From Pseudoalteromonas sp. S2755 (GTDB taxonomy: Bacteria > Pseudomonadota > Gammaproteobacteria > Enterobacterales > Alteromonadaceae): DNA of 62,771 bases. The notes beneath the pieces were generated by a model, which worked only from the letters and a program-made list of their open reading frames with translations, did not search any database and was not told the origin of the DNA. The translations under genes were made by a program, and so were the position numbers. The stretch lies in NCBI RefSeq assembly GCF_005886535.1, contig NZ_PNDS01000024.1:1-62771 (forward strand). The letters are read 5' to 3'. Within the stretch, counting starts at the first letter, position 1. The number at the start of each line of letters is the position of its first letter. This document shows positions 1 to 10,400 of the stretch, piece after piece.

Positions 1-141
1 ATAATCAATTTGAAGGGTGAAATAGCATATTAGCTTCGTTAAAAATTTCTGATTTAGAACAACCAAATAGCAAAATTTTTGCCTTGCTACTAAAGCTATT
101 TTCCCGCTTCAAGATAGATCATTTACTTAATACAACTGGTA
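1..141. repeat. Left copy of a ~140-bp inverted dispersed repeat
   Basis: Read on the minus strand from about 139 to 1, this stretch matches 62615-62751 on the plus strand. The first ~105 bp differ at only about three positions. A diverged stretch of ~20 bp follows, then a short conserved end (CTTCAAATTGA). The two copies are therefore inverted relative to each other and sit at the two ends of the window. No ORF or transposase is visible inside, so this looks like a non-coding dispersed intergenic element rather than an IS. Confidence 0.85.
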
Positions 142-191
142 TAAAGACTAAACCCAGAGCGGGTTACTGAAAAAGATTTATAGCGTTAACA

Positions 192-221
192 AAAATGTGT
201 GGCTATTTGGCCACACATTTT
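192..221 (-). terminator. Rho-independent terminator of the lipoprotein gene
   Basis: A perfect 12-bp stem (AAAATGTGTGGC with GCCACACATTTT) closes a ~6-nt loop and is followed on the minus strand by a T run. The hairpin overlaps the stop codon of the leftward lipoprotein gene. Confidence 0.75.
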
Positions 222-577
222 ACGTCTACTGTTAAGTCATTTTGGTAAGGTCTTGGCTCTAATGGCATCTTATCAAAGCCTTGGACGCCACCAAGTAATG
301 TCAATTGTGGGTTACTGCCTTGGCATAAGCGTTTGGCATGGCGCAGCAAAAATACGCTTTGTTGCCTAAAATGCGCATAACTATCTGGCTTAATTGCCAG
401 TCGAAAGTGGTCATCGTTATACGTGGTTTGCTCATAATGTACTTTGTGGTCAAAGTCATAGAGCTTTTCAGGTTCGCCTCGTGGAACCGGTGTATATTGG
501 CATGCCGAGAGCAGTGTTGCACTTACAATTAGGGAACTTAGCTTTAATGAATTTAGTCTCAATGATAACTTACGCAT
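203..577 (-). CDS. Small hypothetical lipoprotein
   Basis: The protein of about 124 residues starts with a basic n-region and hydrophobic core ending in a lipobox (LLSAC). It is therefore probably a lipoprotein exported by Sec, processed by signal peptidase II and anchored to a membrane. The mature part (about 100 residues) has no motif I recognise. An upstream in-frame ATG exists at 583, but the AAGG Shine-Dalgarno abuts it and is well spaced for the ATG at 577 (MRKLS), so I chose 577. It is monocistronic, ends in a strong terminator and diverges from the TerB-like gene. Nothing links it to iron uptake; it appears to be a flanking chromosomal gene. The function is unknown. Confidence 0.7.
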   Translation of the reverse strand: MRKLSLRLNSLKLSSLIVSATLLSACQYTPVPRGEPEKLYDFDHKVHYEQTTYNDDHFRLAIKPDSYAHFRQQSVFLLRHAKRLCQGSNPQLTLLGGVQGFDKMPLEPRPYQNDLTVDVKCVAK

Positions 578-631
578 AACCATCCTTTTAGTCTGCTACA
601 TTACTAGTATATCACATGGGAGATTAGCCAC

Positions 632-1072
632 TTGCTTAACCAACTTAAAAAACTATTTCAAAGCTTGCAGGAGTCATCACCGAAACAAGAAATCGACTTT
701 AATACCGCGCTTGCTGCGTTGCTGGTTGAAGTGATGCGAGCGGACGGCAAACTACAACAGTCGGAGTTCGATAAAATTGCGGAGCTACTCAAAACTCGTT
801 GTGAATTGCCTGAACCACAAGTCAGTGCACTGATAACGCAAGCACAGCAATTGGTGGAACAGGCAGTAGATATGTATTCTTTTGCCAAACAAGTGAATAA
901 CCACACCAGCGACATTGAACGCATCGAGGTTATTGAGCTATTGTGGCACGTTGCTTATGCAGATGGCGAACTCGACAGCCATGAAGACCATATCATTCGG
1001 AAAATAGCCGGGCTGTTTTATGTTGCCCATGCCGATTTTATCGCAGCAAAGCTTCGCGCACAGCCAGAGTGA
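632..1072 (+). CDS. TerB-family (tellurite-resistance-like) protein
   Basis: This is a 146-residue soluble, mostly helical protein. It has two repeated halves with an acidic loop: ADGKLQQSE around residue 34 and ADGELDSHE around residue 110. That duplicated xDGxxxxxE pattern is typical of the TerB/DUF533-like helical-bundle family, which binds metal through the acidic loops. The start is a TTG preceded by GGGAG; the upstream ATG at 616 runs straight into a stop. It diverges from the lipoprotein gene and converges on the sigma factor gene. A role in tellurite resistance cannot be claimed, because small TerB-like proteins in marine gammaproteobacteria occur alone and their function is unknown. 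Confidence 0.7.
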   Translation: MLNQLKKLFQSLQESSPKQEIDFNTALAALLVEVMRADGKLQQSEFDKIAELLKTRCELPEPQVSALITQAQQLVEQAVDMYSFAKQVNNHTSDIERIEVIELLWHVAYADGELDSHEDHIIRKIAGLFYVAHADFIAAKLRAQPE

Positions 1073-1101
1073 TCGGTGCGCTGCTTTATACTAATCAATT
1101 G

Positions 1102-1614
1102 CTAATGGCTAACTAACTCCGTTTGGCAGCTACTGATAGCTTCTTTGATCATAAAGTTGACTAAGGTAGGAGAGATTTTATAAAGGTTGGCTATTTCTTT
1201 CTGTTTGAGTCTCCCATGACGATAAAAAGAAAGAATGTTTTGATGGCGGCGAGATAGCTTTCCAATTGTATCGTTGATCTTTCCACTCAGCTGCTCACTT
1301 TCATATTTAGATTCAACATCTATTTGGTGGTCAGTCAGTTGGTCAAAGTGACTGGCCTCAATATCAACTAAATTTTCACGATTGAACTTTCTCAACATAT
1401 CGATAGCGATATTTCGTGCAACTTGATAGCAAAAACTAGTTGCATTTTTGACGGCTTCATTCTGGCTTGTAGACATGCCAGCTAACCGAATATAGGTATC
1501 TTGCAAGGCATCTTCAGCTAAATACGGACAGCGTAAAATACTGGATAGGTATACAAGTAATTTTGACTCGTTTTCAGAGATAACACGCGACCACTTAACC
1601 GCAAATTGAGACAC
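1102..1614 (-). CDS. ECF RNA polymerase sigma factor, PvdS/FecI-like iron-starvation type
   Basis: The protein is 170 residues, normal for a group IV sigma factor. Region 2 lies around residues 15-80 (the LAEDALQDTYIRL segment and NIAIDMLRK). Region 4 lies around residues 115-165, with a helix-turn-helix (KQKEIANLYKIS...VNFMIKEA). The start is GTG behind AAGGAG. A near-consensus Fur box lies about 40 bp upstream, so expression should rise when iron is scarce. No FecR-type anti-sigma gene follows and neither receptor in the cluster has a signalling domain, so control looks like PvdS (Fur-repressed) rather than FecI/FecR surface signalling. Its likely targets are the TAAAT-N16-CGT promoters found across the cluster. 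The family is clear; the regulon is inferred from motif position. Confidence 0.88.
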   Translation of the reverse strand: MSQFAVKWSRVISENESKLLVYLSSILRCPYLAEDALQDTYIRLAGMSTSQNEAVKNATSFCYQVARNIAIDMLRKFNRENLVDIEASHFDQLTDHQIDVESKYESEQLSGKINDTIGKLSRRHQNILSFYRHGRLKQKEIANLYKISPTLVNFMIKEAISSCQTELVSH

Positions 1615-1653
1615 AGCTACTTACTCCTTAAGCATTTCAAAAATAACAACAAC

Positions 1654-1672
1654 GCAAATGATAATAATTATC
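1654..1672. promoter_or_regulatory. Fur box upstream of the ECF sigma gene
   Basis: GCAAATGATAATAATTATC matches 16 of 19 positions of the consensus GATAATGATAATCATTATC. It lies about 40 bp upstream of the sigma factor start codon, a position suited to blocking its promoter under iron-replete conditions. Confidence 0.8.
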
Positions 1673-1832
1673 AGTTATTCTATTTTTTATAAATGAGGGC
1701 TGTCAAGTGCAAAGTTTACTTTTTGTGTTTTATTTTTTTCTTATGATTAACAAAAGTATTGGTTTTGGGGATTTAACCATCAACGAAACTGCAATGCTGA
1801 GCGCCTAAGTTTCATTTTGAGTGAAATAAAAC

Positions 1833-1856
1833 TAAATAATTTTGCAGTTGAGGCGT
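1833..1856 (+). promoter_or_regulatory. PvdS-type iron-starvation (IS) box driving mbtH-NRPS-PKS
   Basis: TAAAT (1833-1837) and CGT (1854-1856) are separated by exactly 16 nt, and the preceding base is C. This fits the (G/C)TAAAT-N16-CGT promoter recognised by PvdS-family sigma factors in Pseudomonas. It lies 43 bp ahead of the mbtH start. No other box of this kind was found before the first NRPS gene, so mbtH, the NRPS and the PKS are probably one transcript. Confidence 0.75.
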
Positions 1857-1898
1857 CATTGCTAGCAACTTCGTTTATTTACAGTCTGGGTAAAAGTT

Positions 1899-2102
1899 AT
1901 GAGCTTTGATAATGAAAATAGCACATTTAAAGTATTGATTAATCATGAAGAACAATACTCTCTTTGGCCAAGTTATAAATCAATTCCTGGAGGATGGCGT
2001 GAAGTAGGTTGTGAAGGAGACAAGCAGACTTGTCTTGATTACATCAATCAACATTGGACTGATATGAGACCACTGAGCTTACGTCAAGCTTTAACAAGCT
2101 GA
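1899..2102 (+). CDS. MbtH-like NRPS accessory protein
   Basis: This 67-residue protein carries the MbtH signature: [10 protein letters not shown] near residue 15, then IPGGW, then the C-terminal CLDYI...[10 protein letters not shown] segment with its conserved tryptophans. MbtH proteins bind the adenylation domains of NRPSs and support their folding and activity in the cytoplasm. It is the first gene of the operon and the only mbtH in the window, so it probably serves all six adenylation domains. The gap to the next gene is 150 bp, with no terminator or second IS box visible in it. The identification is firm. Confidence 0.96.
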   Translation: MSFDNENSTFKVLINHEEQYSLWPSYKSIPGGWREVGCEGDKQTCLDYINQHWTDMRPLSLRQALTS

Positions 2103-2252
2103 TTGCCCTAATTACCTGTTATCCATTTAGTATCGATGATTTTGTAATTTTTATGTTGCAATAGATCAGCCTATTTATCCGATTTTTTCGTTAGCAGGCG
2201 TTAGAACGTGGCTGGATACCATTCAAAACGTCGGTGATTTACGGAGTAAACT

Positions 2253-5200
2253 ATGTCCGCCATTACAATAACTGACCATCTTATACATCATGCTGAAACC
2301 CAGCCTAATCAACTTGCGCTGGTTTGTGTTGAGCGCAAATTGACTACGCAGTGGACTTATCAAACGCTACTTGAAAAAGTGATGCTTGTTGCCAGTCATT
2401 TTCAACAGTATGCAAAACCAGGAGATAGAGCCCTGATTTTGATGGAAACTGGTATTGAGTACGTAGCCAGCTTTTTAGCCTGTCAGTATTGTGGGATCAC
2501 TGCTATTCCTAGCTTTCCTCCTGAATCGACGAAGCCACAACATCTCGCGAGAACCATAGGGATCGCCAAAGACGCCAGTGCGACTTTAATTCTCACCACT
2601 GCCCGCTTCAGTGAGACGGTACAAGCACTGACCGAACAAACTTCTGGTGCGTCCATGCTAAGTGTTGATGAGCTGGAAGAGATAAATATATCAGCTCAAC
2701 GTGCCAATACAGCGCCAAGTGACATTGCATTTTTGCAGTACACATCAGGTTCAACAGCAACACCTAAAGGGGTGATGGTCAGTCATGAGAACCTAATTGC
2801 GAATGAGCGAGCGATTAGTGAGCGGATGGAGACGACGAGCAGCGATGTCATGGTTAGCTGGTTGCCGCTATTTCATGATATGGGGTTAATTGGAGGTTTA
2901 CTACAACCTTTATTTATGGGCTTTCCTTTGGTATTGACTTCTCCTCGTTACTTTATGGAAAGGCCTGTAAGGTGGTTGCAACTACTAAGTCAGTACAAGG
3001 GGACTATCTCTGGAGGCCCTGACTTTTCATTTCGATTATGTTTGGAGAGAGTAAAGGAAAAAGTGTTAGAAGAGCTCGATCTTAGTCATTGGCGAGTTGC
3101 ATACTCTGGGGCTGAACCCATCAGACACGATACACTCATTGACTTTGCTGAGCGCTTCTCTGCTTGTGGTTTAAACAAGCAGGCTATATACCCGTGCTAC
3201 GGACTCGCTGAAGGAACATTGATGGTGACTGGCAGTCATGCCAATCAAGGCGCGTATGTGACGGCATTTGATAGCGCTAAATTAGCCGCAGGTATTGCAA
3301 AGTCGGTTCCAAGTCAGGACTGGAGAAATACAGAACATTATCGCCATCAAGTCGGCTGCGGTATCGTCGCCAGTGAGCATTTCTTACGTATTAGCGATCC
3401 GCAAACTCATCAGCAACTTGCAGATGGTTTGATTGGAGAAATATGGACTGCAGGTCCCAGTATCGCAGTAGGATATTGGCAAAACGAAGAAGCGACACGA
3501 GCCACATTTATCGAGCTAGATGGCAAGCGTTGGTTAAGAACAGGTGATGTGGGTTATATCTACGATGACCAACTCTTTATCTCAGGAAGAGAAAAAGATC
3601 TAATCATCATGAATGGCCACAATGTCTATCCCCAAGATATCGAAAGAGTGATTGAAGCTGAATTGAGCTTTGTGCGTAAAGGTCGAGTGTCAGCATTTCC
3701 AGTTCCAAGCGCGGAAACTGGAGAAGGGATTGGCCTTGCTATCGAGACCACGAACAGCTATCGAAACACTGTTGCGGCGGAGCTCACTGCTGAAGTAGTA
3801 AGAAACTTTATTAGTACGCAATTCGGCCACAGTCCCGAACTCGTGCTACTGCTTGATCAGGGCACATTGCCGAAAACATCTAGCGGAAAATTGCAGCGTA
3901 GCGCTTGTCTTAAGTTATATCAAAGAGCGCAGTTGGTGCCATACGGTGCTTTCGATAGCGAAGCGTTGCGCAATCTTGGGCAAGTAGAATGTACGGTAGA
4001 AGCATGGTCTGATTTTGAACAAGCGATCGCTAAGTCGTGGCAGCAGGTACTCAACTATCCAGTGACAAATAACCGAGCTAACTTTTTTTCTTTAGGCGGG
4101 AATTCACTAAAAGCGGTACGTTTAATTGCGTTGGTTCAAACACAGTTTGATTGCCAACTGGAGACGACTTGTTTATTTAATGCCCCTGAATTTGGTGATT
4201 TTTGTGAGCTTGTCAAGCACAGTAAGGCGCAGAACAAGAACAGGCATCAGTTACTCCCAACGCATCAGATAGATCATCCTTTGAGCGCCCAACAGCAAAG
4301 GCAACTGTTTTTATGGCAACTGCAGCCTGAAAGCAACGCCTATCATATTGGGGCAAAAACCACTTTATTAGGCCCAGTGTCAATTGAGCATGTAGAGCAG
4401 GCTTGCCGTGTGGTGTTTGCCCGCCACCCAATCTTGAGACAGCAATTTATGAAAAGTGAAAATGGGCAATGGCGACAGGCTGCGTCATCTCGTCCATTGA
4501 ACTGGTGTGTTGAAGATATGTCACATTTATCTCAGCAGCACCAATCCAGTTGGATTGATAAATGGTATCAAACTCCCTTTGCCCTTATGGAGGGAGACTG
4601 TTTCAGGGTTGCACTGGTGGAGATTGCGCCGCGACAGTTTACTTTATTGGTAGCGATGCATCACATTGTGGGGGATGCATGGTCCTTCGAGCTGTTAATA
4701 AAGCAAATAGCTGATATATATCATGCGCTTGAAAAAGGCACTGAAGTAAATATCGAGCAGAGTTTACTGCAGTACGGTGACTTTGCTCAATGGCAGCAAG
4801 ATTGGCTCGAGAGTGCGGATGCAAAACAGCAACAGGCATACTGGCTCGCACAGCTATCAGGTGATGGGGATGAGGAGCTTATCACTACGCAGCGTGAAAA
4901 AACACAGCAAGGGTTACAATCTAGATCGCTATGTGAGCAATTAGATTATCGCCAAGTTCAGCAACTCCAAGCCTTTTCACATCAGCAAAGTGCAAGTTTG
5001 TACATGTTGTTGTTAGCATCTTTGCAGGTTACGTTTTATCGTTTATATGGTAAATCAAAGCCACGAGTTGGCGTTCCTGTCGCAAATAGACGCAGTGCCT
5101 CGACTCAAGAAATGTTAGGTTTTTTTGTTAATACGCAAGTGCTTACTGCAGATATTAATCCTGCCATGACGTTCGGTGATGTGATAGCTCAGGTAAAACA

Positions 5201-7478
5201 GCGAGCGCTAGAGGCGCAACAGTATCAAGATTATCCATTCGAAAAACTAGTCGAGTTGTTAAATCCAGATCGCAAGCTTGGGCACAATCCGTTATTCCAA
5301 TTTATGCTTAACCACGTTGAGTACCAAGCCAACCCTTGGTGTGAAAGTGAATCTGTGGAAGCAAGTACTGTGGAAGCGCTCAATCAAGAAGTACAGTTTG
5401 ACTTTAGCTTAGATTCTAGATTATTTAATGAAGGCCACCTTGATTTAGAGCTTCAGTATAACGGTACTCTGCTCTCAAAAGCGCAGATGCAAAACTTTAT
5501 GCAAAGCTGGCTCACCCTGCTACAACAGGCAATTCGACACCCCAATGAAGCGATTGCAGAGTTAGTGATGGTGACACAAGAGGACGCATTATTAGCACTT
5601 GGGAAGGGCAAAGCGAGCACTGAAGAAAAAATCGACTGGCTGTCGCAAATTGCGCAACATGCGAATGTAAGCGCGGAAGCAACTGCCATTATTTATCGCA
5701 ATGAAGATTATAGCTATAGCTGGCTGTGGCAACGCGCATCGAGTGTTGCACACAAACTTTCCGCTGCGGGCGTTGGAGCGGAAAGCGTGGTGGGGATCCT
5801 GTTACCTCGAACGCCTGAGATGCTGGCCTGTACCCTAGGATGCCTACTTGCTGGTGCGGGTTATTTACCATTAGATGCCAATTTCCCTGACACCAAATTA
5901 GCGTTCATGCTAGAAGATGCCAACTGTTGCAAACTCATTAGTGAAGATGTCTCAACTAACTCGGTATGGCAGGGCGATGTTTTTACACCTACAGAGTTAT
6001 TCAACACCTTAGGACTGGCGGATGAAATAAAGGATGTTGGTGATATTAATCATTTTGCTGTGGCGTATCTAAATTATACCTCTGGCTCGACTGGAACACC
6101 TAAGGGAATAGCGATAGAGCATGGGGCGTTGGCAAAATATATTACGTCTGCAATCGACTTTATGGCGTTAACTGCAAAGGATGTGGTGTTGCAATTTGCG
6201 ACTGCAAACTTTGATGCTTTCGTGGAGCAAGTGTTCCCAACTTGGACTGTGGGTGCGACCTTAGTACTTCGAGAAGATGCATTATGGGATGCACATACGC
6301 TTTATATCCAGGCGCAACGACATCGAATTACCGTCATGGATTTAAGTGCGGCTTACTGGCGTACGATCGCCGCTTCGTGGGCGCAACAAGCTAAACATCA
6401 TGGTGCGCTGGCGCTTCCTTATCTTCGTCAGGTGCATTCAGGTGGTGAAGCGATGTCGACAACTGGCGTCGCTGATTGGCGGGCTGCAGGGTTAAGTCAT
6501 GTCACATTGCTGAATACCTATGGGCCTACAGAGATTGTTGTAGAAGCAAGTGTATTTGATTGCACCGTACTTGAACCATCTGCCAATGTACCGATTGGTA
6601 ATGCTATCCAAGGGCGACAGCTTTATGTATTAGATAGTGCATTACAGTTAGTGCCACAAGGTGAAGTAGGCGAGTTGTACGTTGGTGGTGATATTTTAGC
6701 GAGAGGTTATTGGCAGCAACGAGGATTGACAGCGTGTAAGTTTATTGCTGATCCATTTAGCCAAAATGGCGCTCGTATGTACGCTACCGGCGACTTGGTG
6801 CGTTGGCATGGAGAGCAGCTGGAGTACATAGGTCGTCAAGACCATCAGGTGAAAATAAGAGGGTTTAGAGTTGAGTTATCAGAAGTTGAAGCACAACTTT
6901 GCAACCTACCTAGCGTTAAACATGCGGTGGTACAGCTGAGAGATATGCAAAACGCAGCAAGTTTAGTCGCTTATGTTGAGGCTGATGGTGTAACCGAAGC
7001 TGAATTGAAACAAGCGTTACAGCTGCAATTACCTCATTATATGATCCCTGATGCGATTTTGGTGTTAGATAAACTGCCTCTTTCTGAGAGTGGCAAATTA
7101 GAGCGTCATAAACTACCGGATATCAAAGTGCTGCAGAGCACTGAGACACCTAAATCAAACGCAAGTGAGTTAGAACAGCAGTTAATCAAAGTATTTGCTC
7201 GCCACCTACAACGAGACTCTATTGCAGTAGAACAAAACTTTTTCGACTTAGGTGGCCACTCTCTGTTACTGATGGCGATATACGATGAACTCAAGCCTGA
7301 TCATCCATCATTATCATTAACGGATCTATTCCAGTACCCAAGTATTGCCAGCTTAGCGAGTTATTTGACGACAACTGTCAGTGCGCAAACCACATCACTG
7401 CCAACGTCAAATAATAAAAAACAAAAGCAAGCTATGAGTGCCTTTGCTGCCAAGAAGCGTAAATCAAGAGAAGTGTAA
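2253..7478 (+). CDS. NRPS 1: FAAL-T-C-A-T (lipid-initiating loading and first elongation module)
   Basis: The 1741-residue protein begins the assembly line. Residues ~1-570 are a fatty acyl-AMP ligase domain (YTSGSTATPKGV near 160; LPLFHDMGLIGG; GPDFSFRLC), which would load a fatty acid on the first carrier domain (phosphopantetheine Ser618 in LGGNS). A condensation domain follows (~675-1100; HHIVGDAW at 803). Next is an adenylation domain (~1135-1620; core motif near 1273) and a second carrier domain (LGGHS, Ser1670). The A-domain pocket residues read by eye are D-A-E-D-V-S-T-V-E plus Lys. The acidic side chains suggest a basic amino acid such as Lys, Orn or Arg; I cannot choose between them. 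A CGGAG ribosome site precedes the ATG. The C-terminus is a lysine-rich tail. The PKS gene starts 3 nt after the stop. By analogy to PvdL, this makes an acylated precursor that is later deacylated. Confidence 0.93.
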   Translation: MSAITITDHLIHHAETQPNQLALVCVERKLTTQWTYQTLLEKVMLVASHFQQYAKPGDRALILMETGIEYVASFLACQYCGITAIPSFPPESTKPQHLARTIGIAKDASATLILTTARFSETVQALTEQTSGASMLSVDELEEINISAQRANTAPSDIAFLQYTSGSTATPKGVMVSHENLIANERAISERMETTSSDVMVSWLPLFHDMGLIGGLLQPLFMGFPLVLTSPRYFMERPVRWLQLLSQYKGTISGGPDFSFRLCLERVKEKVLEELDLSHWRVAYSGAEPIRHDTLIDFAERFSACGLNKQAIYPCYGLAEGTLMVTGSHANQGAYVTAFDSAKLAAGIAKSVPSQDWRNTEHYRHQVGCGIVASEHFLRISDPQTHQQLADGLIGEIWTAGPSIAVGYWQNEEATRATFIELDGKRWLRTGDVGYIYDDQLFISGREKDLIIMNGHNVYPQDIERVIEAELSFVRKGRVSAFPVPSAETGEGIGLAIETTNSYRNTVAAELTAEVVRNFISTQFGHSPELVLLLDQGTLPKTSSGKLQRSACLKLYQRAQLVPYGAFDSEALRNLGQVECTVEAWSDFEQAIAKSWQQVLNYPVTNNRANFFSLGGNSLKAVRLIALVQTQFDCQLETTCLFNAPEFGDFCELVKHSKAQNKNRHQLLPTHQIDHPLSAQQQRQLFLWQLQPESNAYHIGAKTTLLGPVSIEHVEQACRVVFARHPILRQQFMKSENGQWRQAASSRPLNWCVEDMSHLSQQHQSSWIDKWYQTPFALMEGDCFRVALVEIAPRQFTLLVAMHHIVGDAWSFELLIKQIADIYHALEKGTEVNIEQSLLQYGDFAQWQQDWLESADAKQQQAYWLAQLSGDGDEELITTQREKTQQGLQSRSLCEQLDYRQVQQLQAFSHQQSASLYMLLLASLQVTFYRLYGKSKPRVGVPVANRRSASTQEMLGFFVNTQVLTADINPAMTFGDVIAQVKQRALEAQQYQDYPFEKLVELLNPDRKLGHNPLFQFMLNHVEYQANPWCESESVEASTVEALNQEVQFDFSLDSRLFNEGHLDLELQYNGTLLSKAQMQNFMQSWLTLLQQAIRHPNEAIAELVMVTQEDALLALGKGKASTEEKIDWLSQIAQHANVSAEATAIIYRNEDYSYSWLWQRASSVAHKLSAAGVGAESVVGILLPRTPEMLACTLGCLLAGAGYLPLDANFPDTKLAFMLEDANCCKLISEDVSTNSVWQGDVFTPTELFNTLGLADEIKDVGDINHFAVAYLNYTSGSTGTPKGIAIEHGALAKYITSAIDFMALTAKDVVLQFATANFDAFVEQVFPTWTVGATLVLREDALWDAHTLYIQAQRHRITVMDLSAAYWRTIAASWAQQAKHHGALALPYLRQVHSGGEAMSTTGVADWRAAGLSHVTLLNTYGPTEIVVEASVFDCTVLEPSANVPIGNAIQGRQLYVLDSALQLVPQGEVGELYVGGDILARGYWQQRGLTACKFIADPFSQNGARMYATGDLVRWHGEQLEYIGRQDHQVKIRGFRVELSEVEAQLCNLPSVKHAVVQLRDMQNAASLVAYVEADGVTEAELKQALQLQLPHYMIPDAILVLDKLPLSESGKLERHKLPDIKVLQSTETPKSNASELEQQLIKVFARHLQRDSIAVEQNFFDLGGHSLLLMAIYDELKPDHPSLSLTDLFQYPSIASLASYLTTTVSAQTTSLPTSNNKKQKQAMSAFAAKKRKSREV

Positions 7479-7481
7479 CTA

Positions 7482-10400
7482 ATGACAGAGCAAACATTTA
7501 ATCCTTTAGATATTGCGGTGGTGGGAATGGCTGGGCGCTTTCCTGACGCCGATAACGTTGAAGCATTGTGGCAAAACGTTCGCAATGGTCATTGCGCTAT
7601 TGAGACCTTGACAGAAGAGCAGCTGACGGCTGCAGGGGTCAGTGAAGCACAGCGCAGCCACCCTGATTATGTTAACGCCTCCATCCCATTTGCAAACAAA
7701 GCTCAGTTCGATGCGGAGTTTTTTGGCTATACGCCAAAAGAAGCTACACAATTAGATCCTCAACAGCGGCTATTTCTGCAAACGTGTTGGCACGCTTTGG
7801 AGCATGCAGGCTTACCCGCAAGTGGCCAGTTCACAGGCGTATTTGCCGGTTGTGGTGTGCCAGCATACTTACTCAAACATTTATTGCCGCAGCAGCAAGA
7901 CAGTGATATCACTAGCCTCTTAGCGCTCACCAATGGCAATGAGAAAGACGCACTGGCTACTCGCATTAGTTACGAACTTGATTTAACTGGACCCGCGGTA
8001 ACGGTGCAAACGGCTTGCTCAACCTCTTTAGTCGCCGTACATATGGCCTGTCGAGCGTTGCAAAACTATGAGTGTGATGCAGCCCTTGCAGGTGGGGTGT
8101 GGCTCAATTTACTCGACGAACAAGGGTATCTTGCCCCCGCTGGTGGTAGCTTATCAACCAGTGGTAAGTTGAGTGCATTTAGCGAACACGCCGATGGCAT
8201 CTTGATTGGCAGTGGTACTGCTGCTGTGGTATTAAAACGTGTGGAAGAAGCGATAGAAGATGGCGATCACATCTTAGCAGTGATTAAGGGATCTGCTATT
8301 AATAATGATGGTAGAGACAAGGTTGGCTATACCGCGCCAAGCGTTACGGGACAAGCTAATGCGATACGTGCCGCTTTGGAGTTTGCAGATGTAGAGCCGC
8401 GCTCTATCGGTTACATTGAGAGCCACGGTACTGGCACAAAGCTTGGCGACCCAATTGAAGTAGCAGCACTATCACAAGTTTATCAGCACACTGAAAAACA
8501 ATATTGTGCCCTTGGCTCAATTAAAGCAAATATTGGTCATTTAGACTCAGCGGCTGGTGTGACTGGTTTAATTAAAGCTATTCAAGCTTTGCGCCACAAA
8601 GAGATCCCGCCAAGCATTCATAGCTCGCCTCAAAATAGTAAAATTGACTTCGAGAACAGTCCGTTTTATTTACCGAAGCACGCGCAAACATGGGATTGTG
8701 ATGGTCCTCGCCGTGCTGCAGTCAGCTCTTTGGGAATGGGAGGGACCAATGCACACGTTATTTTGGAAGAGTATTTACCTGCTACTAGCGAGATCGAAAG
8801 CGCCCCCGCGCCATGGCACATTTTACCGCTTTCAGCGGCTAATACAGCCAGTTTAGCCAAGCAGCGTCAACAACTTGCAGAAGTCATAACGCAGAATCCA
8901 CAGCAATTGACGCTTATAGCTGCACAGCTGCAGCATAAAAAGCGTAGGCTGCCTGCAAATCAGGCCATTGTCGCAAAAGATGAAGCGCAGGCAATTGAGT
9001 TGTTAAATCGTGAATATGCCGATGAGATAGTCAAGAAAGCAGAGCGGATAGGCTTGTTGTTTTCAGGGCAGGGCTCACAATATGTGACGATGGCACAGCC
9101 TTTATATCGTCATGTTATAGAGTTTAAGACTCACTTCGATGACGTACTAGCACGTTTCCCAAGTAAATTACGTGCAGAACTAGAAGCGATATTTTTCCCC
9201 TCCGATGAGCAGATATTAGCTGCCAATCAACTCTTAAATCAAACTAGGGTGACGCAACCTGCATTGTTTGTTGTGGCTTATGCTATGGCTAAATGCTATC
9301 AAGCGCATGGAGTACAAGTCCATGCGATGCTAGGTCACAGTATTGGTGAATATGTTGCGGCTTGTTTAGCGGAGGTGATGTCTGTAGATGATGCCATTCA
9401 TCTCGTTGTTGCAAGGGGGGAAGCGTTACAGCAAATGGCAGAAGGCGCGATGCTTTCTGTTATGGCAGACGCTGATACTATTGCACCTTTCCTCAATGCT
9501 GAACTGGATATTGCAGCCTATAACAGCCCGCAAAATACGGTGGTGGCAGGAACCAAAGCGGCGATTAAAATGCTGCAAGGTGAATTGAAAGAGAAGCAGG
9601 TCAGCTGTACCCGTTTACACGTCTCACACGCATTTCATAGTCATCTAACTGAGCCTGTATTAGCAGTTTTTGCACAGGCGTTTGCAAAGGTTGAGCTAAA
9701 AGCGCCGAAAATTCCTTTTGTTTCTAATATTACCGGGGAATGGATCACAGATAGCCAAGCAAGCTCAGTACAATATTGGCTTGATCATATCCGTCAGCCA
9801 GTTGATTTTGCTAAAGGAATTCAAACACTGGCGCAAACATGTCAAGTATTAATCGAAGCAGGCCCCGGTGATACCTTACAAAAACTGAGTAGTCAAAACC
9901 TTGGTGAGAAAGCACTAGTCCTACACTCAATTGCCCATGTAAGAGACCTAAAATACAGCGTGCCCCCGTTTGCGAAAACCCTTGCTACATTGTGGCAATG
10001 CGGTCAGCATGTTGATTGGCACAAAGTTACGAAATATCCCCATGGTCAAAAGATGCTTGCACCAGAGTATGCATTTGCAAACACAAGTTTCTGGCAAGCG
10101 GCACAAGGCAACCATGATGCTGTGATTGACGCGCAGGTCTCTGAGCCTGAACTATTAGCTCCAGTGTGGCAACAGGCGATGCAAAACCTTGCGCCAAGCG
10201 CACCTTTGAGTGGTCAGCGCTGGCTAGTCGTCTGTGATGACAGCCCATTATGTGAAGCCTTATTGGAGGCGTTGAATGTAGAACAAGTTTCTATACTACA
10301 GCTTTGGCATGGTAATGATTTTGATCAGCAACAAGCGCAGGTTTATCGCGGTAATACTCAACAAATAGAAACGTTTGAGACCATTATGTCGCAATCTGGT

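Noticed and set aside
2253..3960. N-terminal domain of NRPS 1 as a DHB-activating domain
   Set aside because: Its motifs (LPLFHDMGLIGG, GPDFSFRLC) are those of fatty acyl-AMP ligases, and a separate EntE with an EntB carrier is encoded for DHB.
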